A program made the translations under genes and the position numbers. From contig NZ_RBAN01000002.1 of the NCBI RefSeq assembly GCF_003626655.1, positions 434,001 to 498,000 on the forward strand: a stretch of 64,000 nucleotides of DNA, written 5' to 3'. The notes beneath the pieces were generated by a model. The model was not told the DNA's origin. It searched no databases and worked only from the letters and a program-made list of their open reading frames with translations. Positions 7,759 through 15,425 of this stretch are shown here, piece after piece. The DNA comes from Micromonospora costi (GTDB taxonomy: Bacteria > Actinomycetota > Actinomycetes > Mycobacteriales > Micromonosporaceae). Numbering within the stretch: position 1 is the stretch's first letter; every line of letters starts with the position of its first letter.

Positions 7759-9720
7759 TCAGCGGACCATGGAGCCCACTACCGGCTTGGTGAGCAGGGC
7801 GGACTGGTTGCGCTGGATGCCCGGGTCGAGCGTCTTGGCCACGAAGATGGCGTGCCAGATGCAGAAGATCAGGACGGTCCACACCTTGCGGGAGTGGTCC
7901 GCCTCCTCGCGCTTGTGCTCATCGAGCAGCCGCAGCGCGTACGACAGGTCGAGCAGGTCGCCCGCGCCCGAGGTGCTGAGCACGTGCCGCGCCCACTCGT
8001 ACATCTCGCCGCGCAGCCACACCCGCGTCGGGGTCGGGAAGCCCAGCTTCCTGCGGTTGACGATGGCCGGCGGCACCACACCCTGCAACGCCTGACGCAT
8101 GGCGTACTTGGTGGCGTCGGAGCGCGGGGGGAGCTTCAGGTCGACCGGGATCTTCGCCGCGACGTCGAAGACCTCGCGGTCGAGGAAGGGCACCCGCACC
8201 TCCAGCGAGTGGGCCATCGAGATGCGGTCGGCCTTGACCAGGATGTCGCCGCGCAGCCAGGTGTAGAGGTCGACGTACTGCATCTTGGTGACGTCGTCCA
8301 GTTCCGTGCACTCGGCGTAGATCGGGGCGGTGACGTCGGTGTAGCGCACCGAGGGGTCGTACCGGCGCAGCAGGTGCTGCTTCTCCTCCTCGGTGAACAT
8401 CCGGGCGTTGCCGTAGTAGCGCTGCTCGATGGGCGTGGTGCCGCGCTCCAGGAAGCTCTTGCCCTTCACGCCCTGTGGGATGGCCTTCGAGACCGCCCGC
8501 AGCCCCTTCTGCACGCCGCCCGGCAGGCCGTTCACCGAGCTGAGGGACAGCGGCTCCCGGTAGATGGTGTAGCCGCCGAAGAACTCGTCCGCGCCCTCGC
8601 CGGAGAGCACCACGGTGACGTGCTCGGCGGCCTTCTTCGCCACGAAGTAGAGCGGCACCAGCGCCGGGTCGGCGACCGGGTCGTCCAGATGCCAGACGAT
8701 CTTGGGCAGCGCCTCCATCATATCCTGCGGCCCGATCTTCGTCGGGATCGTGGTCACGTCGAGGTGCCGCGCCGACTCCTGCGCGACGTCGATCTCCGAG
8801 TACCCGGGCACGTCGTAGCCGACCGTGAAGGTGAGGATGTTCGGGTTGAACTCGCGCGCCAGGGCCACCACGGCGGTCGAGTCGATGCCGCTGGACAGGA
8901 ACGAGCCGACCGGCACGTCCGAGCGCATGTGCATCCGGACGCTCTCCCGCAGCGTCTCCCGGATCTCGTGGAACAGCTTCTGCTCGTCGTCGACCGGGGC
9001 GGGCCGGAACACCGGCCGGTACCACCGGCGCACCTCGATCCGGCCGCCCGGCGTCCAGGTGAGGTACTCCCCCGAGCCGATCCGGCTGATCCCCTTGTGC
9101 AGGGTGCCGGGCTCCGGGACGTACTGGAGCGTGAGGTAGTGGCTGAGGTTGGCCGTGTCGATGCCGGCGTCGCCCTGGTAGTTCGAGTGCGCGAAGGGCA
9201 GCAGCGCCTTCTTCTCCGAGGCCAGGTAGAGCCCGTCGGCGGTCTCCAGGTAGTGCAGCGGCTTGATGCCGAAGTAGTCGCGGGCGCCGAACGCCCGCCG
9301 CTCCTGCCGGTCCCAGATCACGAAGGCGAACATGCCCCGCAGCCGGGCGAGCACCTGCTCACCCCAGTAGTGGTAGCCGGCCACGATGACCTCGCCGTCG
9401 CCGGCCGTGGCGAACCGGGCGCCGTAGTCCCGCACCAGCTCGTCGCGCAGCTCGATGTAGTTGTAGATCTCGCCGTTGAAGGTGAGCAGGTAACGGCCGT
9501 CGGCGTAGGGCAGCGGCTCGTGGCTGGACGCCACATCGATGATCGCCAGGCGCTTGTGGGCGAACACGCCGTCCGCGTACCGGCCGGACGCGTCACCCAC
9601 CACCTCGACCCCGGTCTCGTCGGGCCCACGGTGGTGCAGGCATTCCAACGCGCCGGCGATGTGGTCGCGGTGCGCGGCGGCGTCACCGCGCGCGCTGAAG
9701 AAGGCCAGGAGTCCGCACAT
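7759..9720 (-). CDS. asnB: Asparagine synthase (glutamine-hydrolysing)
   Basis: A class B asparagine synthetase of 653 aa that makes asparagine (or an amide on a secondary metabolite) from aspartate, ATP and glutamine. The N-terminal Ntn-type glutaminase domain needs Cys as the first mature residue. I therefore start at the ATG at 9720, which gives MCGLLAFF; the ATG at 9729 would add MTT before it and block the nucleophile. RGPDE and the FNGEIYNYIELRDEL segment define the glutaminase. The synthetase domain carries the PP-loop SSGIDSTA near residue 276 and the LSGEGADEFFGGY motif. It is convergent with the LPMO gene and divergent from aminopeptidase P. It could serve primary metabolism or peptidoglycan amidation. 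Confidence 0.93.
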   Translation of the reverse strand: MCGLLAFFSARGDAAAHRDHIAGALECLHHRGPDETGVEVVGDASGRYADGVFAHKRLAIIDVASSHEPLPYADGRYLLTFNGEIYNYIELRDELVRDYGARFATAGDGEVIVAGYHYWGEQVLARLRGMFAFVIWDRQERRAFGARDYFGIKPLHYLETADGLYLASEKKALLPFAHSNYQGDAGIDTANLSHYLTLQYVPEPGTLHKGISRIGSGEYLTWTPGGRIEVRRWYRPVFRPAPVDDEQKLFHEIRETLRESVRMHMRSDVPVGSFLSSGIDSTAVVALAREFNPNILTFTVGYDVPGYSEIDVAQESARHLDVTTIPTKIGPQDMMEALPKIVWHLDDPVADPALVPLYFVAKKAAEHVTVVLSGEGADEFFGGYTIYREPLSLSSVNGLPGGVQKGLRAVSKAIPQGVKGKSFLERGTTPIEQRYYGNARMFTEEEKQHLLRRYDPSVRYTDVTAPIYAECTELDDVTKMQYVDLYTWLRGDILVKADRISMAHSLEVRVPFLDREVFDVAAKIPVDLKLPPRSDATKYAMRQALQGVVPPAIVNRRKLGFPTPTRVWLRGEMYEWARHVLSTSGAGDLLDLSYALRLLDEHKREEADHSRKVWTVLIFCIWHAIFVAKTLDPGIQRNQSALLTKPVVGSMVR

Positions 9721-9854
9721 GGTCGTCATCTTTTCACGGGCGGGGAACGGCCGTCGCGGCCGTCCGGCGATCCGGACCGGCCGCCGGCCGGTGCCACCGC
9801 TTCCCTCCCGCGAGGTACCGTCGGCACCAGCAACGACGCGAAAGGGGACGGCGC

Positions 9855-11336
9855 ATGACCGAGGAGCGCACCGACGGCAAGGCGACGGACGGCACCGAAT
9901 CGCATGATCCGGACTTCCCGGAGGCGTTCCTGTCGTTCATGCGGCAGGGCTGGCGGGACACCGAACTCCCGGTCGGCCCCCGCCCCGAGGTCCCCAACTA
10001 CGCCAAGCGCCGAGCCGCGCTCTCCGCGGCCTTCCCCGGCGAGACGCTGGTGATCCCCACCGGCAACGAGAAGGTACGCGCCAACGACACGGCCCACCCG
10101 TTCCGGCCGGGCAGCGACTTCGCGTACCTGACCGGTGACATGGAACCCGACAGCGTGCTGGTGCTGCGGCCCAACGGCTCCGGGCACGACGCCACGTTGT
10201 ACATGCGTCCCCGCTCGTCCCGGCAGACCGACGAGTTCTTCCGCAGCCGCCACGGCGAGCTGTGGGTCGGCCGGCGGCACACGCTGGCCGAGAAGTCGAC
10301 CGAGCTGGGCCTGCCGACCGCCGACCTCACCGAGCTGGACGCGACGCTGGCCGACCTCGCGCCGGGGCGTACCCGGGTGCTGCGCGGTTTCGACCGGCAG
10401 GTGGACGCGGCCGTGCGCCCGTACGACGGCCCGCGCGCCGAGGGCCAGCCCGCCCGGGACCGGGAGCTGGCGATCGCGATCTCGGAACTCAAGCTGGTCA
10501 AGGACGAGTGGGAGATCGCCCAGCTCCAGGACGCGATCGACGCGACCGTACGCGGCTTCGAGGACGTGGCCCGCGTGCTCCCGGCCGACCGTCCCGTGTC
10601 GGAGCGGCTGCTGGAGGGCGTCTTCGGGCTGCGCGCCCGGCACGACGGCAACGACGTCGGCTACAGCTCGATCGTCGGCGCCGGCGAGCACGCCACGATC
10701 CTGCACTGGGTGCACAACCACGGCGCCACCCGGCCGGGCGAGCTGCTGCTCATGGACATGGGCGTGGAGAACCGCAACCTCTACACCGCGGACGTCACCC
10801 GGGTGGTGCCGATCAACGGCCGGTTCACGCCGCTGCAGCGGCAGGTCTACGACATCGTGTACGCCTCACAGCAGGCCGGCATCGACTTCATCAAGCCCGG
10901 GGTCAAGTTCCGCGACGTCCACCTCACCTGCATGCGGGTGCTCGCCGAGGGTCTGGCCGATCTGGGCCTGCTGCCGGTGAGCGTGGACGAGGCCATGGAC
11001 GAGAAGTCGACCGTCTACCGGCGCTGGACCCTGCACGGCTTCGGGCACATGCTCGGCATCGACGTGCACGACTGCGCGAACGCGCGCAAGGAGAAGTACC
11101 GCGAGGGCACCCTGGGCGAGGGCTACGTGCTCACCGTCGAGCCGGGGCTCTACTTCCAGCCGGAGGACGAGCTCGTCCCCGAGGAGCTGCGCGGCATCGG
11201 CGTGCGCATCGAGGACGACGTGCTGGTCACCGCGACCGGCGCGGCGAACCTCTCGGCGGGCCTGCCGCGCACCGCCGACGAGGTGGAGACGTGGCTGGCC
11301 GCGCAGCGCGAGGCCGGGCCGCGCCTGCCGGGCTGA
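9855..11336 (+). CDS. pepP: Aminopeptidase P family Xaa-Pro peptidase (M24B)
   Basis: A 493-residue dinuclear-metal aminopeptidase predicted to remove N-terminal residues preceding proline in the cytoplasm. The N-terminal AMP_N domain covers about 40-190 (RPGSDFAYLTGDMEPDSVLV). The pita-bread catalytic domain follows. Its five metal ligands are visible: Asp in LLMDMGVE, Asp in YTADVTR, His in HGFGHMLGIDVHD, Glu in LTVEPGLYF and Glu in GVRIEDDVL. AAGGGGA precedes the ATG by a suitable distance. It is followed by a strong terminator and appears to be monocistronic. Confidence 0.93.
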   Translation: MTEERTDGKATDGTESHDPDFPEAFLSFMRQGWRDTELPVGPRPEVPNYAKRRAALSAAFPGETLVIPTGNEKVRANDTAHPFRPGSDFAYLTGDMEPDSVLVLRPNGSGHDATLYMRPRSSRQTDEFFRSRHGELWVGRRHTLAEKSTELGLPTADLTELDATLADLAPGRTRVLRGFDRQVDAAVRPYDGPRAEGQPARDRELAIAISELKLVKDEWEIAQLQDAIDATVRGFEDVARVLPADRPVSERLLEGVFGLRARHDGNDVGYSSIVGAGEHATILHWVHNHGATRPGELLLMDMGVENRNLYTADVTRVVPINGRFTPLQRQVYDIVYASQQAGIDFIKPGVKFRDVHLTCMRVLAEGLADLGLLPVSVDEAMDEKSTVYRRWTLHGFGHMLGIDVHDCANARKEKYREGTLGEGYVLTVEPGLYFQPEDELVPEELRGIGVRIEDDVLVTATGAANLSAGLPRTADEVETWLAAQREAGPRLPG

Positions 11337-11352
11337 TTCCGCGTACGACCGC

Positions 11353-11418
11353 ACGCGGCGGGCCCCGTCGCCGGTCCTGACGTCCCAGACGTCGGGCCGG
11401 CGCCGGGGCCCGCCGCGT
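11353..11418 (+). terminator. Strong terminator after aminopeptidase P
   Basis: ACGCGGCGGGCCCC (11353-11366) pairs perfectly with GGGGCCCGCCGCGT (11405-11418). Inner CGCCGG/CCGGCG and ACGTC/GACGT pairs extend the stem, and TTTG follows. Confidence 0.8.
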
Positions 11419-11485
11419 TTGTGCTGCTCATGGCTTTTCTGCCACCGGTCGCCGAGATGCGCCCGTCGGTGCCCGATCCAGGGTG

Positions 11486-11568
11486 AATGCGGGCTTTTTT
11501 CGGATACGTCCTCGTCGCGAGGATCCTTCTCATACGGTGGCCATCAGAGGCTGCAACCGATTTGTAGC
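11486..11568 (+). promoter_or_regulatory. Conserved promoter/leader element of beta-helix gene 1
   Basis: This stretch aligns with 13558-13641 upstream of the second beta-helix gene. Shared blocks are GAATGCGGG, TTTCGGATA, TTCTCATACG and CAACCGATTTGTAGC. TACGGT (11533-11538) fits an actinomycete -10 hexamer. Downstream, GCTGCAA-CCGAT-TTGTAGC (11550-11568) is a 7-bp stem-loop that ends exactly 63 nt before the ATG, the same distance as in copy 2. It may be a transcribed leader hairpin or a protein-binding operator. Confidence 0.6.
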
Positions 11569-11630
11569 TGGTCGCGCCGTCTTCCGTCGGTGCGACCCGT
11601 TCTGGTAGCACGAAAGGGCGGAAGGCTCTG

Positions 11631-13391
11631 ATGTCCAATGACGTGAAGACCCCCGACGGTGGGCCCGCCCCGGCGCCCCCACCGAGATCGGGACGACGCA
11701 AACTCTGGATGGCGGCCGGCATCGCCGGCCTGACCGGCGTGGTCGGCCTGGCCGCTCTCGGGGGCCTGGCCGCCCGGAACGACAAGTCCGGCGGCCCGGA
11801 CCGGCTCACCGACGCGCAGTCCTCGACCCCGAAGCAGAACGTCAGCGACGCCGGCAAGGCGGACGCGGGCGGCGAGGAGAGCGGCAAGGGCGAGGACGAC
11901 TGGGCCGGCGGCGACTGGAGCGGCCAGGACGACCGCGGTGGCCAGGGCAAGGACCGCAAGCACGACGAGCGGGGGAAGGAGGTGCCCTGCAACACGGACA
12001 AGCTCATCCAGGCGATCGTCTTCGCCAACGACAACCACGGCGCGACCCTGGAACTTGCCCGCAACTGCACCTACAACCTCACCCGCACCGACGAGTACGG
12101 CAACGGCCTGCCGGTGATCACCGAGGACGTCACCCTCAAGGGCGACAACACCAAGATCGTCCGGGACGCCACCGCCGAGCACTTCCGGATCCTCAACGTC
12201 GGACCCGGCGGGCACCTGACCCTGAAGGGCCTGACCATCAAGGGCGGCCAGACCACCCGCGCCCGGGCAATGGTGGACCCGGCCACGGTGTGGTCGCGCT
12301 ACTCGACCTCCGTCGAGGCGACCGCCGCCGCCAAGGCGGGCACGCTCGCCGACGTGGAGGCCGAGGCGGTGAAGGCGAGGGCCGCCAAGGCCGCCGCCAG
12401 CGCCGCCAAGCCGGCGACCGAGGCCGCCAAGCCCGCCGCCAAGCCCGCCACCGGCGCGGCGAAGCCGGCGGCCACCGCCCAGTCGGCCGCGGCCCCGGGC
12501 GCGGGCACCCTGGTGGAGAGGCCGGAGTTCAACGACGGCGCCGGCATCCTGGTGCAGCCGGGCGGCGCCGCCGACATCGAGAAGAGCGAGATCCTGCAGA
12601 ACCAGTCCGGCGGCAACGGCGGCGGGCTGGCCAACTTCGGGCACACCCGGATCAGCAAGAGCACCGTCGCGGAGAACACCGCCTTCTTCTTCGGCGGCGG
12701 CCTCTTCAACGCCGGTGTCCTCCAGGTGGACGAGTCGACGGTCCGGAACAACGAGGCCGGTATCGGCGGTGGCGGTGTCGCCAACGGGGCGCCCGGCATC
12801 CTCAGCGACGACGTCGACGGCGGCTCGGTCTGGCTCTACAAGACCGAGGTCACCGGCAACAAGACCATCGGCTTCGGCGGCGGCATCCTCGACGTCGAGG
12901 GCGACACCAAGCTGGAGTACGCGAAGGTCACCGACAACATCGCGGTGCTCGCCGGCGGCGGTATCGCGACGGCGGACAGCCAGCTCACGCTCAAGCACAC
13001 CACGGTCGCCAAGAACAGCACGGTGGGCGTCGGCGGTGGCCTGGCGATCGCGTTCGACAGCGTGGCCACCATCGAGGACAGCAGCGTCAAGGACAACGTC
13101 GCCGGGTTCTTCGGCGCCGGCCTGTTCGTCGAGGACAGCACCGTGACGCTGCGCAGGAGCGAGGTCGTCGGCAACCGGGCCGTCGGGCCGATCAGCTTCG
13201 GCGGCGGCATCTTCACCATCTTCGGCGCCCGGGTCACCCTGACCGAGACGAAGGTGGCCGGCAACATCGCCACCTTCCCGCCCGGAGGCATCTTCAACTC
13301 GCCCAGCAGTGACGTGGAGCTGGACAACAAGTCGGCGGTCACCGGCAACCGTCCCACCAACTGCGTCAACGTTCCCGGCTGCTTCGCCTGA
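11631..13391 (+). CDS. Right-handed beta-helix repeat protein, membrane-anchored or secreted (copy 1)
   Basis: A 586-residue extracytoplasmic protein. After a polar start, residues 23-45 (KLWMAAGIAGLTGVVGLAALG) form one hydrophobic segment, a signal anchor or uncleaved signal. A charged linker follows. Residues 115-205 hold a conserved start (EVPCNTDKLIQAIVFANDNHGATLELARNCTYNLT), typical of secreted pectate-lyase-like folds. An Ala/Lys-rich insertion (about 240-295) precedes a parallel beta-helix of NxxxxxGGGxxN-type coils to the end. Cysteines lie near the N-terminal cap and at the C terminus (NCVNVPGCFA). No polysaccharide-lyase catalytic residues are obvious, so adhesion or wall binding is as likely as catalysis. 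It is paralogous to the next gene. Confidence 0.82.
   Translation: MSNDVKTPDGGPAPAPPPRSGRRKLWMAAGIAGLTGVVGLAALGGLAARNDKSGGPDRLTDAQSSTPKQNVSDAGKADAGGEESGKGEDDWAGGDWSGQDDRGGQGKDRKHDERGKEVPCNTDKLIQAIVFANDNHGATLELARNCTYNLTRTDEYGNGLPVITEDVTLKGDNTKIVRDATAEHFRILNVGPGGHLTLKGLTIKGGQTTRARAMVDPATVWSRYSTSVEATAAAKAGTLADVEAEAVKARAAKAAASAAKPATEAAKPAAKPATGAAKPAATAQSAAAPGAGTLVERPEFNDGAGILVQPGGAADIEKSEILQNQSGGNGGGLANFGHTRISKSTVAENTAFFFGGGLFNAGVLQVDESTVRNNEAGIGGGGVANGAPGILSDDVDGGSVWLYKTEVTGNKTIGFGGGILDVEGDTKLEYAKVTDNIAVLAGGGIATADSQLTLKHTTVAKNSTVGVGGGLAIAFDSVATIEDSSVKDNVAGFFGAGLFVEDSTVTLRRSEVVGNRAVGPISFGGGIFTIFGARVTLTETKVAGNIATFPPGGIFNSPSSDVELDNKSAVTGNRPTNCVNVPGCFA
11948..12257 (+). repeat. 310-bp perfectly repeated coding block, copy A
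   Basis: This block is identical base for base, including third codon positions, to 13967-14276 in the downstream paralogue. Identity starts and stops abruptly, with diverged sequence on both sides. It encodes the N-terminal capping region of the beta-helix proteins. Confidence 0.9.
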
Positions 13392-13414
13392 CGGCGTGCA
13401 CCGGTTCACATAGA

Positions 13415-13459
13415 GGAAGGCCCCTCCGCGCCGTTTCGGCGGCGCGGAGGGGCTCTTCC
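13415..13459 (+). terminator. Terminator between the two beta-helix genes
   Basis: GGAAGGCCCCTCCGCGCC (13415-13432) pairs with the arm ending at 13459 (GGCGCGGAGGGGCTCTTCC), leaving one bulge. GTTTG follows. It implies that the second gene is transcribed from its own promoter in this 312-bp gap. Confidence 0.8.
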
Positions 13460-13557
13460 GTTTGCACCGGCTCTGGGCGGGACCCTGCCGCCCCGGGCGG
13501 TCTCGGCGTTCCGCGCCCCGGCGTGCCCTCCCGCTCCGGTCGCCCCCATGCTGTACC

Positions 13558-13641
13558 GAATGCGGGGTTCTTTCGGATATCGCCGCGAGGCGAAGAACAT
13601 TCTCATACGTTGTTGTTCGGGAGCTACAACCGATTTGTAGC
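13558..13641 (+). promoter_or_regulatory. Conserved promoter/leader element of beta-helix gene 2
   Basis: Second copy of the element at 11486-11568. A -10-like TACGTT follows CTCA near 13608. GCTACAA-CCGAT-TTGTAGC (13623-13641) is a perfect 7-bp stem with a 5-nt loop. Relative to copy 1, one A-T pair corresponds to a G-T wobble, so pairing is kept in RNA. It ends 63 nt before the ATG at 13704. Confidence 0.6.
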
Positions 13642-13703
13642 AGGGGACGCACGCCTGAGGCGCCGCGACCCTGTCTGGTACGAGGAGAGGGCAGAGAGCT
13701 CCG

Positions 13704-15323
13704 ATGTCCAATCACCTAACCAACAACGAAGCCGCGGAGCCGGCTGCGGGGGCCAAGCGCCGCCGCAAGATCTGGCTCGCCAGCGGCGTCGCCGGGCTCA
13801 CCGGCGTGGTCAGCCTTGCCGCGGTCGGCGTCGCCACCGGTGCCGGCGCGGCCGGCGTGGACGGCCTGCGCTGGGCCACCGCCCAGGTCAGCAGCGACGG
13901 CGACCAGGGCCGGGGCGACGAGGGCCGCGACCGGCACGGCAAGGACGACAAGGACAAGGACAAGGACAAGGACCGCAAGCACGACGAGCGGGGGAAGGAG
14001 GTGCCCTGCAACACGGACAAGCTCATCCAGGCGATCGTCTTCGCCAACGACAACCACGGCGCGACCCTGGAACTTGCCCGCAACTGCACCTACAACCTCA
14101 CCCGCACCGACGAGTACGGCAACGGCCTGCCGGTGATCACCGAGGACGTCACCCTCAAGGGCGACAACACCAAGATCGTCCGGGACGCCACCGCCGAGCA
14201 CTTCCGGATCCTCAACGTCGGACCCGGCGGGCACCTGACCCTGAAGGGCCTGACCATCAAGGGCGGCCAGACCACCAACTACCTGACCGCGCCGGAGCCG
14301 GCCGCCGTCTGGTCGGCGTACTCCAGCGCCAGCGACCTGTCGGCCGCCGCGCAGAAGAGCGGGAAGGTCGTGGCCACCCCGCAGCGGACCGCGCTCAAGG
14401 CCGTACCGAAGGCCACGCCGAAGGCCGGCGTCGGCACTCTGGTCGAGCGGCCGGACTACGACGACGGCGCCGGCATCCTGGTGCAGCCGGGCGGCACCGC
14501 CGACATCGAGAAGAGCGAGATCCTGCAGAACCAGTCCGGCGGCAACGGTGGTGGCGTGGCCAACTTCGGCACCACGAGCATCCGGCAGAGCACGGTGGCC
14601 GAGAACACCGCCTTCTTCTTCGGCGGTGGCATCTTCAACGCCGGCCTGTTGAGGGTCAGCGAGGCCAACATCAAGAACAACGAGGCGGGCATCGGTGGCG
14701 CCGGCATCTCCAACGGCGCCGCGCGGATCTTCACCGACGACGTCGACGGCGGCACCGTCTGGGTCGAGAAGACGGAGATCAGCGGGAACAAGACGCTCGG
14801 CTTCGGCGGCGGCATCCTCGACATCGAGGGCGACACGACCGTGAAGCACTCGAAGATCACCGACAACACGGCGCTGGTCGCGGGCGGCGGCATCGCCACG
14901 GCCGAGACCTCGCTGAACCTGGTCGACGTCAAGGTCGAGAAGAACAGCACCCTGCTCGCCGGCGGTGGCCTCGCCATCGCGTTCGACAGCGTGGCCACCA
15001 TCGAGGACAGCAGCATCAAGGACAACGTCTCCGCGTTCATCGGTGGCGGGCTGTTCGTCGAGGACAGCACCGTGACGCTGCGCAAGAGCGAGGTCGTCGG
15101 CAACCGGGCGGTCGGCCCGTTCGGCACCGGCGGCGGCATCTTCAACTTCTTCGGTGACGTCCGGCTGGACAAGTCGAAGGTGGCGCACAACAGCTCCACC
15201 AACGCTCCGGGCGGTGTCTGGACGAACAACGGCTTCCAGGTGGACAACAAGTCGGCCATCACGGCCAACCGTCCGACCAACTGCCTCGGCAGCCCGGACG
15301 TCCCGCAGAACTGCTTCGGCTGA
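13704..15323 (+). CDS. Right-handed beta-helix repeat protein, membrane-anchored or secreted (copy 2)
   Basis: A 539-residue tandem paralogue of the preceding gene, with the same architecture. It has a hydrophobic segment near residues 25-50, then a Lys/Asp-rich linker with repeated KDKD units. The conserved cap (EVPCNTDKLIQ) is identical to copy 1 over about 103 residues. A shorter variable insertion follows, then a beta-helix of GGG-containing coils (SGGNGGGVANFGTTSI, NNEAGIGGAGISNG). The C terminus ends in NCLGSPDVPQNCFG with two cysteines. The start ATGTCCAAT is shared with copy 1. It ends in a strong terminator facing the amylopullulanase gene. Function unknown; an extracellular surface role is inferred. 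Confidence 0.82.
   Translation: MSNHLTNNEAAEPAAGAKRRRKIWLASGVAGLTGVVSLAAVGVATGAGAAGVDGLRWATAQVSSDGDQGRGDEGRDRHGKDDKDKDKDKDRKHDERGKEVPCNTDKLIQAIVFANDNHGATLELARNCTYNLTRTDEYGNGLPVITEDVTLKGDNTKIVRDATAEHFRILNVGPGGHLTLKGLTIKGGQTTNYLTAPEPAAVWSAYSSASDLSAAAQKSGKVVATPQRTALKAVPKATPKAGVGTLVERPDYDDGAGILVQPGGTADIEKSEILQNQSGGNGGGVANFGTTSIRQSTVAENTAFFFGGGIFNAGLLRVSEANIKNNEAGIGGAGISNGAARIFTDDVDGGTVWVEKTEISGNKTLGFGGGILDIEGDTTVKHSKITDNTALVAGGGIATAETSLNLVDVKVEKNSTLLAGGGLAIAFDSVATIEDSSIKDNVSAFIGGGLFVEDSTVTLRKSEVVGNRAVGPFGTGGGIFNFFGDVRLDKSKVAHNSSTNAPGGVWTNNGFQVDNKSAITANRPTNCLGSPDVPQNCFG
13967..14276 (+). repeat. 310-bp perfectly repeated coding block, copy B
   Basis: Second copy of the block at 11948-12257, offset 2019 bp. 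The abrupt edges and synonymous-site identity point to recent gene conversion rather than selection on protein alone. Confidence 0.9.
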
Positions 15324-15375
15324 CACCCTCGGGTGACCGTGCGGCCGCCACCGGCGGCACCACGGGTCGAGACAG

Positions 15376-15415
15376 GGACCGGCCCCCTCCCGCACCAGCG
15401 GGAGGGGGCCGGTCC
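15376..15415. terminator. Perfect 18-bp stem between convergent beta-helix and pulA genes
   Basis: GGACCGGCCCCCTCCCGC (15376-15393), loop ACCA, and the exact complement at 15398-15415. Placed between convergent stops, it can terminate both transcripts. Confidence 0.85.
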
Positions 15416-15425
15416 GCGTCGTGCC

